Origin: Bacteroidaceae bacterium
GTDB lineage: Bacteria; Bacteroidota; Bacteroidia; Bacteroidales; Bacteroidaceae
Direction of reading: 5' to 3'
Assembly: GCA_017615245.1 (NCBI GenBank)
Contig: JAGAAL010000049.1
Span: 42,273-106,272 of the forward strand
DNA length: 64,000 bases
The notes beneath the pieces are model-generated. The model worked only from the letters and a program-made list of their open reading frames with translations. It did no database searches and was not told where the DNA came from. Made by a program: the position numbers and the translations under genes. Positions 16,713-24,896 of the stretch are shown in pieces; position 1 is the first letter of the stretch; each line of letters starts with the position of its first letter.

Positions 16713-17159
16713 ATGAAGAAATTATTTTTAGCAGGTATCGTTGCACTCGCAATGGGTTTCGCATTCGTTTCATGTAATGAATCAAGTAAAAGCGATGCTC
16801 CAGTAGACATCAAGACAGATGGAACTGCAGTTGAAGTATTGACCGACATCGTTGCAAAGGCAAAGGCAGACGGTGCTAATTGGACTATCGACCAGTGGAA
16901 GTATGTTTACAAACAGGCTGCTATCGCTGTTAAACCATTATTGGTTAAGTTGGCTGATCTCTCAGAGAACATGACTGAAGAGAACGCACTTGAGAAACTT
17001 GCTGATATGGAAAAGTTGTCATCTGAGTACGAGCCACTCGAGAAGCTCATGGACGAGTTCACAGAACTTGCTAAGGGTACTGAGAACGGCAAGGCAGTCG
17101 ATGAAGACAAAGATTTTGAGAAGCAGCTTCAAGAAGAACTTGGCCTTCCTGATCTCTAA
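16713..17159 (+). CDS. Small lipoprotein of unknown function
   Basis: ATG 16713 is chosen because it lies downstream of the promoter and opens a proper lipoprotein signal (KKLFLAGIVALAMGFAFVSC). The 148-residue product has a short polar linker and a helical acidic domain (AIAVKPLLVKLADLSENMTEE, YEPLEKLMDEFTELAKG, EDKDFEKQLQEEL), probably a helical bundle. Single-gene unit with its own promoter and terminator (17181-17215). No family recognised. Confidence 0.75.
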   Translation: MKKLFLAGIVALAMGFAFVSCNESSKSDAPVDIKTDGTAVEVLTDIVAKAKADGANWTIDQWKYVYKQAAIAVKPLLVKLADLSENMTEENALEKLADMEKLSSEYEPLEKLMDEFTELAKGTENGKAVDEDKDFEKQLQEELGLPDL

Positions 17160-17180
17160 ATCGACCTTAATCGCAACAAT

Positions 17181-17215
17181 AAACGCCCCGCACATTATGT
17201 GTGAGGCGTTTTTAT
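17181..17215 (+). terminator. Intrinsic terminator of the small lipoprotein gene
   Basis: AAACGCC (17181-17187) pairs with GGCGTTT (17205-17211); an inner CACAT/ATGTG stem lies between, and the hairpin runs into TTTATTT. Confidence 0.75.
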
Positions 17216-17246
17216 TTGGTGGATTGAAAAAAAACACTTACCTTTG
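17215..17246 (+). promoter_or_regulatory. Promoter of the SGNH esterase gene
   Basis: TTTG at 17215-17218 and TACCTTTG at 17239-17246 with 20 bases between, immediately after the preceding terminator. Confidence 0.7.
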
Positions 17247-17298
17247 CAACCAAATACCAAACTCAAATGAATAATAGATACACATAATTTACCACAAA

Positions 17299-19143
17299 AT
17301 GAAGAAAATAGCATTGATATTTACTTGCCTGCTGACAGGTAGCGTAGTGTTGGCTCAAAGCCACTGGGTAGGCACATGGGGTACGGCCCCGCAACTGGTT
17401 GAGAGTAACAATAATCCTCCTTCGCCTGGACTCGGCAACAATTCGTTGCGTCAGATTGTGCAGGTGTCGATTGGTGGCGAGAAGGTACGCTTGAAACTGA
17501 CCAATGAATTCAGTACAGGTATCACTCAAATCAAGGCTGTAGAACTTGCTTATGCCAAAACGGCGGGCAGCAGCAGCGAGATTGATGAAAGCTCAACAGT
17601 GAGCCTTACCTTCGATGGCAAGGCAGGTGTGACTATGCCTGCAAAAGGTACGGCAGTATCAGATCCCGTAGAATTCCCCATTGAAGGCCGGCAGAATGTG
17701 GCCATTACCATCCATTATGGTTCGGCATCATCGACCAGCGTGAGCGGTCATCCTGGCTCGCGTACCACGTCGTATCTGAAGTCGGGCAATACCACAAATT
17801 TCAGTGGTGCCACTAAGACCGACCATTGGTACAACATACTGGCACTTGAGGTAGAGGCACCCGCAGAGGCAGGTGCTGTGGCCATTCTGGGCAACTCTAT
17901 CACTGACGGACGTGGTTCTACTACCAACCAGCAGAACCGATGGCCCGATGTGCTCTCGCGCCGTCTGTTGGCAAATGAGGCAACCAGTCAGGTGGGTGTG
18001 CTCAATATGGGTATCGGGGGTAACTGTGTGCTGAGCGGAGGTTTAGGCCCTACCGCTTCAAGTCGCTATCAGCGTGACTTGTTAGGACAAGAGGGTGTGA
18101 AGTGGATCATCCTGTTTGAAGCCGTCAACGACCTTGGTGGTGCACAGAATGGTGTGCAGACAGCTAAACGCATCATCGATGTCTATAAGCAGATTATCCG
18201 TGAAGCACACGCAAAGGGTATCTATGTCTTTGGCGCCACCGTCACTCCGTTCAAGGGCAACAACTATTACTCAACAGACCATGAGAAGGGACGTAGCACA
18301 CTGAACCAGTGGATTCGTACCACGAAGATGTTGGATGGCGTGATTGATTTCGATGAGGCCGTGCGTAACCCGCAAGATACAGAAGCCATGCAGTCGCAGT
18401 TCCTTTTCGAAAATGATTGGCTACATCTCAACGCGAAAGGCTATGAGACGATGGGTGGTTGCATTGACCTGAGTCTGTTTACCAAGACCGACCCCGTATC
18501 TGATGTAGAAGACGAGGCAGAAGAATACGGTGAAGCACTGTGGATAGAGGCCGAAGACCTCCGTACAGAGACTTCAGGCACTGCATTCCGAATAGAGGAC
18601 GACGCAACAGCATCAAAGGGGAAGTATCTGACGACAGTAGTGCAGACATCCAGCGCAACCCCAACAGATAGTGCCTATATCCTTGCTGCCAACTTTACTG
18701 TATCGAAAGCTGATACCTATTATATATATGCGCGTGTGCTTTGTCCTACATGGGACGACGATAGCTACTTTGTGAGTGTAGATGGTCCGCTGACCAGTAA
18801 TTTCGTAAATGGTCTTCAAACAGCATCATGGGATTGGAAAGAACTCTATCATGGCACCCTTCAGGCAGGTCAGCATAAGCTTTATATCGGGGGACGTGAG
18901 GACGGAGCCTGTCTCGACAAACTTTGCATTACCATCAATCCCGAGGCACCGTCGGGTATGGGTGGCACCACACCAACCTCCATTACCCAGTTGTCTGCTT
19001 ATCAGCCATCAGTAGCATCAATTGAGACATACACCCTCAGCGGCATCCGTCTGATGACTCCGCAAACCACGGGCACTTACATCGAAGTACGTCGTGCAGA
19101 CGATGGTACCATTCTTTCCCGCAAGGTTGTGGTAAAACCGTAA
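17299..19143 (+). CDS. Secreted SGNH/GDSL hydrolase with C-terminal carbohydrate-binding-like domain
   Basis: 614 residues. Signal peptide to about LAQ-SHW, an N-terminal beta domain (SHWVGTWGTAPQ...), then the SGNH hydrolase core from ~190: block I AILGNSITDGRGS with the nucleophile Ser, MGIGGNCVL (Gly), EAVNDLG (Asn) and ENDWLHLNAKGY (Asp and His). Residues ~410-545 resemble a CBM6/35-like jelly roll (LWIEAEDL...YYIYARV...YIGGRED). The last ~40 residues (YTLSGIRLM...GTYIEVRRAD...RKVVVK) match the short C-terminal tail shared by the two BspA-like proteins in this window. The architecture suggests an extracellular esterase removing acyl groups from plant or mucin glycans; the substrate is inferred. 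Own promoter. Confidence 0.88.
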   Translation: MKKIALIFTCLLTGSVVLAQSHWVGTWGTAPQLVESNNNPPSPGLGNNSLRQIVQVSIGGEKVRLKLTNEFSTGITQIKAVELAYAKTAGSSSEIDESSTVSLTFDGKAGVTMPAKGTAVSDPVEFPIEGRQNVAITIHYGSASSTSVSGHPGSRTTSYLKSGNTTNFSGATKTDHWYNILALEVEAPAEAGAVAILGNSITDGRGSTTNQQNRWPDVLSRRLLANEATSQVGVLNMGIGGNCVLSGGLGPTASSRYQRDLLGQEGVKWIILFEAVNDLGGAQNGVQTAKRIIDVYKQIIREAHAKGIYVFGATVTPFKGNNYYSTDHEKGRSTLNQWIRTTKMLDGVIDFDEAVRNPQDTEAMQSQFLFENDWLHLNAKGYETMGGCIDLSLFTKTDPVSDVEDEAEEYGEALWIEAEDLRTETSGTAFRIEDDATASKGKYLTTVVQTSSATPTDSAYILAANFTVSKADTYYIYARVLCPTWDDDSYFVSVDGPLTSNFVNGLQTASWDWKELYHGTLQAGQHKLYIGGREDGACLDKLCITINPEAPSGMGGTTPTSITQLSAYQPSVASIETYTLSGIRLMTPQTTGTYIEVRRADDGTILSRKVVVKP

Positions 19144-19162
19144 AAGGCAATATAAGATTGGA

Positions 19163-19990
19163 TTATTGAATTTGTTCGGGTGGCAGGAGTGAGGGGTCGA
19201 ACATCACTCGGGAGTGGTTGTCCCAGTTCAATTCACGATCAATCACTTCACCTGTCTCCCTATCGATGGTCTCTCGGTAGATTTTTGAGATGCGATAGTA
19301 AGCTCCATCGGCTTCCTGATGGAAATGATGTTCTTCTTCTGTCAGCCGATAGGTATAGGGGTAGGGGTACTCGCTTCGCAGTTCTGCCATCAGTTCATCG
19401 CCTTCGCACCATGTGCACAACTGAACAGTTTGGTCGGTATCGTTGCGGAAGCGGTAATCGATAAAGTTGTAGTTGACGGATGTTCCAGCACTATAGGGCC
19501 GATGTAGACCATTGGGGTCGGGTGCAAGTGCATCGGAGTGGTGGTGCAATTCGGTGATGGTCATGGGGCTGTACAGAATCAGCAGGTTGATGGTGTTGGC
19601 CAGATTGCACAATCCGCCTCCTACGCCTGCTGTCAGTTGCCCGTTGACCAGAATTCGTCCGTCTTTGAATCCGTTTTGTCGTGAGGTCTTACCTACAATC
19701 TTCCAGAAAGAGAATGTTTCGCCCGGACGGATGAGCAGTCCATCGATTTTGCTACATGCCAATCGTATGTTGTCTGCTTTGTTTTGCTGATGAAGCGGAT
19801 TGATGTCAGGCCCGCGCTTGATCATGTTGTTGTGTTGTGACGCAACAACCACGGGTAACCGCACCGCATCATACTGAAAGGCATATCGCTCGTTTCCCAA
19901 CAGGTTTCGGATATGCCGTTTCAACCGTTCCTTCTGTAATGAGAGTGCATAGGTGAACGGGCATATCTCACAAAACAGTTTTCTCGCCAT
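19163..19990 (-). CDS. VanW family protein
   Basis: 275 residues containing the VanW-like core: IDGLLIRPGETFSFWKIVG, GGGLCNLANTINLLILYSPM, HHHSDALAPDPNG and YNFIDYRFRNDTDQTVQL. VanW was named from vanB clusters, but its biochemical role is unknown and similar genes are common in organisms with no glycopeptide resistance, including Gram-negative Bacteroidetes, so no resistance should be read into it. No signal peptide. A purine-rich AAGGAAT precedes ATG 19990. Last gene of the leftward group after the nitroreductase, 89 bases downstream; converges with the SGNH gene 19 bases away. Confidence 0.85.
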   Translation of the reverse strand: MARKLFCEICPFTYALSLQKERLKRHIRNLLGNERYAFQYDAVRLPVVVASQHNNMIKRGPDINPLHQQNKADNIRLACSKIDGLLIRPGETFSFWKIVGKTSRQNGFKDGRILVNGQLTAGVGGGLCNLANTINLLILYSPMTITELHHHSDALAPDPNGLHRPYSAGTSVNYNFIDYRFRNDTDQTVQLCTWCEGDELMAELRSEYPYPYTYRLTEEEHHFHQEADGAYYRISKIYRETIDRETGEVIDRELNWDNHSRVMFDPSLLPPEQIQ

Positions 19991-20079
19991 ATTCCTTACG
20001 GCTTCATAACCACAATCGTAGAGTGATAGTGGATAGGATTTGCTTCATTGTGGTATTGTTGTTTTTTTGTTTTGTGATA

Positions 20080-20727
20080 TTAATGTTTCCCGTATTCGTT
20101 ATACGAAACATTTTCGGGCTTCCATTTGTCTTTTGGTTGTGGCTGTTCTGCAGGATGACCAATCACAATCATACATAGCGGGATGATGGTCTCAGGCAGT
20201 TTCAGTGTCTTGCTGAGTGAAGCTACACGGTCGTCCATCGGGTATGCTCCTGTCCATACGGCACCCAGTCCCAATGCATGGGCAGCTAAGAGGATGTTTT
20301 CGGTTGCTGCTGAGCAGTCTTGAATCCAATACTCCTGTGCTTTTCCCTGCATGGCTTTTGACATATTACCACACACAACGATTGCTAATGGAGCTTGTTT
20401 CAGCATACCTGCACGAGGGTTCTCCGCTGCCAATTCTGCCAGTTTCTCTTTGCTGTTGATGGCGATGAAGTGCCAAGGTTGTGCATTTACTGCTGTAGGA
20501 GCTGCCATTCCTGCTTTCAGCAAAATCTCGATCGTATCGGCTGGGATGGTCTGTGAGGTGTACGAGCGGATGCTGGTACGTGTCATGATATTCTCGATGA
20601 TGGCTCTTCCGCCACGATTGCGTTGCCCCGCCTGACGAGGACCACGCTGGTTCTGTTGAGCCATCATGTTGGCTGACATTCCTACCAAAAGGGCAAGAAT
20701 AAGTGCGGTTTGTTTCATTCTTTTCAT
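20080..20727 (-). CDS. Exported nitroreductase-family flavoprotein
   Basis: 215 residues. A signal-peptide-like N-terminus (KRMKQTALILALLVGMSANMMAQ) and a Gln/Arg/Gly-rich linker precede a nitroreductase domain: RTSIRSYTSQTIP, AAPTAVNAQPWHFIAI (FMN-binding), DCSAATENILLAAHALGLGAVW and MIVIGHP. These proteins bind FMN and reduce quinones, nitro groups or serve in other redox chemistry. Export of a nitroreductase is unusual but occurs in Bacteroidetes annotation; whether cofactor is loaded before or after export is unknown. Lies 33 bases downstream of glmM on the same strand. Confidence 0.85.
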   Translation of the reverse strand: MKRMKQTALILALLVGMSANMMAQQNQRGPRQAGQRNRGGRAIIENIMTRTSIRSYTSQTIPADTIEILLKAGMAAPTAVNAQPWHFIAINSKEKLAELAAENPRAGMLKQAPLAIVVCGNMSKAMQGKAQEYWIQDCSAATENILLAAHALGLGAVWTGAYPMDDRVASLSKTLKLPETIIPLCMIVIGHPAEQPQPKDKWKPENVSYNEYGKH

Positions 20728-20760
20728 GTTACGACTTTTTTAATTGATTAGCTTTATTGT

Positions 20761-22155
20761 TTACTTCATGGAATAGACCACATCCATGATTCTTTTTCCG
20801 AGTTCGTCGGCTTCCTGAATGGTTTCTGCCTCGCTGTACACGCGGATGATAGGCTCTGTGTTTGATTTACGCAGGTGTACCCATTTGTCGGGGAAGTCGA
20901 GTTTCACACCATCGATATCGTTGACCTGTACATCAGGATCAGCTGCAAACATATCCTTCACTTTCTGTAGGATGGCATCCACATCAGTCGATGGGTCGAG
21001 GTCTATACGGTTCTTCGCTATCTGATACTCAGGGTATTGTTTGCGCAGTTCGCTGACGGCACATCCCTTATGTGCGAGATGAGAGAGGAAGAGGGCGATA
21101 CCTACAAGGGCATCACGGCCGTAGTGTGCCTGTGGATAGATGACTCCTCCATTTCCTTCACCACCGATGATAGCGTTCGTCTCTTTCATTTTTGCTACTA
21201 CATTGACTTCACCTACTGCAGCAGCATTGTATTCCTTTCCGTATTTACGAGTCACATCACGCAATGCACGAGTAGATGAAAGGTTGCTGACGGTATTGCC
21301 TGGTGTGAGACTGAGCACATAGTCGGCTACGGTCACGAGGGTATATTCTTCGCCATACATGTGTCCGTCCTCACAAATCATCGCCAGACGGTCCACGTCG
21401 GGATCTACTACGAAGGCTACATCGTGTTCGCCTCGCTTCATGAGGTTCATGATGTCGCTGAGGTTCTTCTCGAGAGGTTCGGGATTATGCTGGAAGTCAC
21501 CTGTAGGTTCTGCATAGAGTGGGGTGATGGTTTCAACACCAAGTTGCTCGAGCAACATAGGCAGGATGATACCACCTACCGAGTTGACGGAGTCAAAAGC
21601 CACACGGAACTGAGCGTTACGGATTGCTTCCACATCGACGAGTGGCAGATTGAGCACGAGGTCGATATGACGCTGATTGTAAGTGTCGTTCTCGCTATAA
21701 TGTCCCAGATGGTCAACATCGGCGTACTCAAAGTCCTCCTTAGCAGCAATAGCCAACACTTCGTTACCCTCTGCTGCATTAAGGAATTCACCTCTATGGT
21801 TAAGCAGTTTGAGTGCGTTCCAATGGCGTGGGTTGTGGCTGGCTGTGATGATGATGCCTCCACATGCCCCTTCCATCGTGACTGCGAGTTCGGTAGTTGG
21901 GGTAGATGCAAGTCCTATGTTGACAACATCGAATCCCATACCCATAAGGGTGCCGCACACTACGTTCTTCACCATCTCGCCAGAGATGCGTGCATCACGT
22001 CCTACCACGATTTTGTTTGTCGTAACTGTGGTGGTGCGACGTATGAGAGTTGCGTATGCAGATGTGAACTTCACAATATCGAGTGGATTCAATCCTTCTC
22101 CTGCTTGGCCTCCGATAGTTCCTCGGATACCGGAAATAGACTTAATTAAACTCAT
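20761..22155 (-). CDS. glmM: Phosphoglucosamine mutase / phosphohexomutase
   Basis: 464 residues of the alpha-D-phosphohexomutase family. Catalytic Ser106 in IITASHNPRHWNALK, metal loop DPDVDRLAMI, sugar-binding GGEGNGGV and phosphate-binding RKSNTEPIIRVYSEA are intact, in the expected order. The Bacteroidetes enzyme of this form is taken to interconvert glucosamine-6-P and glucosamine-1-P for peptidoglycan and LPS; phosphomannomutase activity cannot be excluded. It follows the DUF4827 lipoprotein gene, a neighbour order common in Bacteroides. A TTTTTACATTT-type filler occupies the 59-base gap. Confidence 0.9.
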   Translation of the reverse strand: MSLIKSISGIRGTIGGQAGEGLNPLDIVKFTSAYATLIRRTTTVTTNKIVVGRDARISGEMVKNVVCGTLMGMGFDVVNIGLASTPTTELAVTMEGACGGIIITASHNPRHWNALKLLNHRGEFLNAAEGNEVLAIAAKEDFEYADVDHLGHYSENDTYNQRHIDLVLNLPLVDVEAIRNAQFRVAFDSVNSVGGIILPMLLEQLGVETITPLYAEPTGDFQHNPEPLEKNLSDIMNLMKRGEHDVAFVVDPDVDRLAMICEDGHMYGEEYTLVTVADYVLSLTPGNTVSNLSSTRALRDVTRKYGKEYNAAAVGEVNVVAKMKETNAIIGGEGNGGVIYPQAHYGRDALVGIALFLSHLAHKGCAVSELRKQYPEYQIAKNRIDLDPSTDVDAILQKVKDMFAADPDVQVNDIDGVKLDFPDKWVHLRKSNTEPIIRVYSEAETIQEADELGKRIMDVVYSMK

Positions 22156-22214
22156 ATTATGATATTACATTTTTTTAATTATTTAATTTTTACATTTTAA
22201 TTACCCCTCTGGGC

Positions 22215-22877
22215 CTAAATTCCCAGCTGGTAGCTGATCTCATAATACATGGGCAGTACATAGCCTGATGCGTTAGAGGTACCCGATGAATGAGGTACGA
22301 TGATACGTATCTTGGCGATGCGGCCAGAGTTGCGGGTCAGGCGGATGTAGTCGAGAGGTTTTATCCATCCTTGCGGAACTACCGAACTTTTGTATTTACC
22401 AACCATTTGTCCCTCGATAAACGAAGCCTGATAGCGGCGGCTGCGGTGGATGTACTTCACGAGCATCTTATCGACGATACTCGAGGAGTAGATGTTGTTG
22501 ATAGTCATCTCGCCTGCTTCTATGTCGTATTCGAAGAATCGGCACAAGACAGTCTTGCTGATGGTACTATCGGATGATTGCTCTTTGGCAAATTCCACAA
22601 GCGACTTGCCCTCACCGCGCGACACAATCTGCATATAGATGCCGTCTTCGTTGAACAGCACAAACTCGTTTTCATCCACGTTGGTTGTGGAGTCTTGTGC
22701 AACGAACTGCTCCTGACTAATCACCTTGATGGGGCCAGTGAATTCGTTATCTTTGATAAACTGGTCTATTGCCTTCTTCTCTTTTTCCTTCATATCGGCA
22801 TAGGTCTCACCGTTGTCACAACTGAAGAGCGTGGTGAGAAACACGAGTGCCATTATTGTCAATACGATTTGTTTCAT
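22215..22877 (-). CDS. DUF4827 lipoprotein
   Basis: 220 residues; signal peptide with lipobox TLFSC at about residue 20, then DNGETYADMKEKEKKAIDQFIKDN, which I recognise as the opening of DUF4827 proteins of Bacteroidetes. The region ISYQLGI/GWIKPLDYIRLTRNSGRIAKIRIIVPHSSG recalls FKBP-like folds that have lost or altered peptidyl-prolyl isomerase residues (inference). Its ATG overlaps the rpe stop by 4 bases (ATGA), and glmM follows, so the gene is part of the rpe-glmM transcript. Confidence 0.82.
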   Translation of the reverse strand: MKQIVLTIMALVFLTTLFSCDNGETYADMKEKEKKAIDQFIKDNEFTGPIKVISQEQFVAQDSTTNVDENEFVLFNEDGIYMQIVSRGEGKSLVEFAKEQSSDSTISKTVLCRFFEYDIEAGEMTINNIYSSSIVDKMLVKYIHRSRRYQASFIEGQMVGKYKSSVVPQGWIKPLDYIRLTRNSGRIAKIRIIVPHSSGTSNASGYVLPMYYEISYQLGI

Positions 22878-23524
22878 GCTTTTGTGTTCTTAAGTTCCAG
22901 AATCCTCTCCTCGGGTTTCTCAGCTCCGAATACATAACTGCCTGCCACCATCACATCGACTCCTGCGGCAGCCAGTAGGGGAGCGGTACGTGCGTTTACT
23001 CCACCATCAACCTCAATCAGGGCATGTGAGCCAGTACGTTGTATCAGCGCCTTGAGTGTGCGAACCTTATCAAGCGAATGCTCGATGAATTGCTGACCTC
23101 CGAAACCTGGGTTCACCGTCATCAGCAACACCATATCGACATCCTGGATGACATCTTCAAGCACACACACAGGCGTAGAAGGATTGAGTGTCACAGCTGC
23201 CTTCATGCCTGCATCGTGGATTTGCTGGATGACACGATGTAGATGTGTACAAGCCTCATAGTGTACATTCATGATGGCAGCACCGAGTTTTGCCAGACGG
23301 TCGGTAAACTTCTCTGGTTCAACAATCATCAGGTGTACGTCGAGCGGTTTCTGGCAGATAGGAGCTACTGCATCGAGTACGGAAAATCCGAAACTGATAT
23401 TCGGAACAAACACACCGTCCATGATGTCCAAATGGAGCCAGTCGGCCTCACTATGGTTAATCATGTCTATCTCTTTCTGCAGACATGTGAAATCGGCTGC
23501 AAGCAGTGATGGAGATACAATCAT
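22874..23524 (-). CDS. rpe: Ribulose-phosphate 3-epimerase
   Basis: 216 residues, TIM barrel. The family motifs IVSPSLLAADF, WLHLDIMDGVFVPNISFG, LDVHLMIVEP, VLLMTVNPGFGGQQFIE and LIEVDGGVNARTAP are all present, including the two catalytic Asp residues. It interconverts ribulose-5-P and xylulose-5-P in the pentose phosphate pathway. First gene of the leftward group; the promoter box TATCTTTG lies at 23575-23582. Confidence 0.96.
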   Translation of the reverse strand: MIVSPSLLAADFTCLQKEIDMINHSEADWLHLDIMDGVFVPNISFGFSVLDAVAPICQKPLDVHLMIVEPEKFTDRLAKLGAAIMNVHYEACTHLHRVIQQIHDAGMKAAVTLNPSTPVCVLEDVIQDVDMVLLMTVNPGFGGQQFIEHSLDKVRTLKALIQRTGSHALIEVDGGVNARTAPLLAAAGVDVMVAGSYVFGAEKPEERILELKNTKA

Positions 23525-23574
23525 TCTGCGTGATGTTTTAACAATTTGCTGTAATAATTCGTTTATTTATGGTG

Positions 23575-23582
23575 CAAAGATA
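23575..23582 (-). promoter_or_regulatory. -7 box of the rpe-DUF4827-glmM group
   Basis: Minus-strand TATCTTTGC, 50 bases upstream of the rpe start. No clear -33 element at standard spacing. Confidence 0.55.
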
Positions 23583-23683
23583 GTAAATAATTCATAATTC
23601 ATCATTCATTATTTATATTTTTTGTGATTTCCAAGCGATATTTTTCACTAACAAAGTTAAAGTGACATATTTTTGCAAAAACA

Positions 23684-23715
23684 TTTGGAGGATAACGGAA
23701 TATTTTGTAACTTTG
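23684..23715 (+). promoter_or_regulatory. Promoter-like pair upstream of the 11-base array
   Basis: TTTG at 23684-23687 and TAACTTTG at 23708-23715, 20 bases apart. No ORF with a start codon follows, so any transcript would begin near 23722 and run through the 11-base repeats. This makes a non-coding RNA or a very long leader possible. Confidence 0.55.
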
Positions 23716-23775
23716 CACAAAGAAAAACATTGCATTAACCCAATCTTTACTAAGAAAACCACAATCATCGGAATC

Positions 23776-23918
23776 AAGTCTATATCAACTCTATACCAAC
23801 CCTATAGCAAGTCTATACCAACTCTATGGTAACTCGCAGGAAACTCATGGGAATCTCCTATGTATCTCCAATGCAACTCATATCTACCTCATACCTCTCT
23901 CTATGTTAAGTCTCATTT
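23776..23918. repeat. 13 consecutive degenerate 11-base units
   Basis: Starting at 23776 the sequence can be cut into 13 blocks of exactly 11 bases with the shared core AACTCTATacc: AAGTCTATATC, AACTCTATACC, AACCCTATAGC, AAGTCTATACC, AACTCTATGGT, AACTCGCAGGA, AACTCATGGGA and so on, decaying toward the right (ATCTCCTATGT, ATCTCCAATGC, AACTCATATCT, ACCTCATACCT, CTCTCTATGTT, AAGTCTCATTT). Units do not mark codons (11 is not a multiple of 3). Spacing is close to one DNA helical turn. It lies in the ~600-base gap between rpe and the MORN gene, downstream of a promoter-like pair. Not a CRISPR array: units abut without spacers. Confidence 0.75.
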
Positions 23919-23990
23919 ATGCCTATAAAGCCAAATAGAAGTATACAGGAGGTAAACACGAACTTCTTTCTTGCATTTTCCCCGAAAAAG

Positions 23991-24022
23991 TTTTGTTGTT
24001 TCAGAGAATTGTCGTATATTTG
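23991..24022 (+). promoter_or_regulatory. Promoter of the MORN gene
   Basis: TTTTG at 23991-23995 and TATATTTG at 24015-24022, 19 bases apart; the MORN start is ~100 bases downstream at 24124. Confidence 0.7.
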
Positions 24023-24123
24023 TAATCGAATTACTTAATACCCGATTAGCGGCTGATGTGAGGGAGTTGTTGGCATCAACTGTTGATCCACTTATCATAG
24101 AAAAAACAAAAATGTAATGTAAT

Positions 24124-24840
24124 ATGGGAATCTTTAAGAAAATATTTGGGAAGAAAGAAGAAAACTCAAACACCCCTGTATCAACAAAACCGACAGATAG
24201 TGTTACAACAGTAATACCATATGAAGACGGTAGAGTTTATATTGGTGAAGTTGATGGCGTTGTCCCTCATGGACATGGACGGATGACTTTTCCCAATGGA
24301 AATGTGTATGAGGGCGATTTTTGTAATGGTATCCCCAATGGTCAAATGACAATAACTCTGCCCAATGGTGATACTTATAATGGTTTTATGAGAGATGGTC
24401 TAAAGTGTGGTAACGGAAAATATGTGTGGGGCTCTGGCGAAAAGTATATAGGAGAATGGGCTGATGACAAACGGAATGGCCAAGGGCAATTGTCTACTCC
24501 TTCAGGAATAATATACTCTGGTACATGGATAAACAGCCAATTATGTGGATATGGTAAAGAATCAAGGCCAGATGGATACCATTTTGAAGGAGTTTTTGAA
24601 AATGGACACAAAAAAGAAGGAAAGGAAATCCTACCTAATGGTGATGTTTACGAAGGCACTTTTCTTTCTGGCAAAGCACACGGATATGGTAAGGAAATAC
24701 TCAATGATGGCACAATTTATGAAGGAGAATTTGAAAATGGCCAGTACAATGGACATGGTATATTCACAACAAGTGATGGAATAAAGCATGAAGGAATTTT
24801 CGAGAATGGTTATTTGGGGAAGAAAGAAAAGCAGGACTGA
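24124..24840 (+). CDS. MORN-repeat protein
   Basis: 238 residues. After a ~35-residue basic then polar N-terminus (GIFKKIFGKKEENSN), residues from ~38 to the end are nine consecutive ~23-residue MORN units of the type DGRVYIGEVDGVVPHGHGRM / NGNVYEGDFCNGIPNG. MORN repeats form extended beta meanders that bind proteins or lipids; no enzymatic domain is attached, so a scaffold role is inferred. No signal peptide. Codon use and base composition are much more AT-rich than the flanking housekeeping genes, and the next gene shares this, suggesting joint acquisition. Fifty-six bases separate the two genes. Confidence 0.88.
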   Translation: MGIFKKIFGKKEENSNTPVSTKPTDSVTTVIPYEDGRVYIGEVDGVVPHGHGRMTFPNGNVYEGDFCNGIPNGQMTITLPNGDTYNGFMRDGLKCGNGKYVWGSGEKYIGEWADDKRNGQGQLSTPSGIIYSGTWINSQLCGYGKESRPDGYHFEGVFENGHKKEGKEILPNGDVYEGTFLSGKAHGYGKEILNDGTIYEGEFENGQYNGHGIFTTSDGIKHEGIFENGYLGKKEKQD

Positions 24841-24896
24841 TATATGGTATTGTTATAAAGGATTATATAAATTCATGAAGTAGTTAGATAAAAAAT

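Noticed and set aside
19163-19990. Glycopeptide resistance locus
   Set aside because: VanW-like protein stands alone beside nitroreductase and glmM, with no vanH/A/X or sensor genes.
21361-22149. 262-residue plus-strand frame opposite glmM
   Set aside because: glmM is complete with all motifs; the opposite frame shows no family resemblance.
23776-23918. CRISPR array
   Set aside because: The 11-base units abut with no spacers and vary throughout; no cas genes are nearby.
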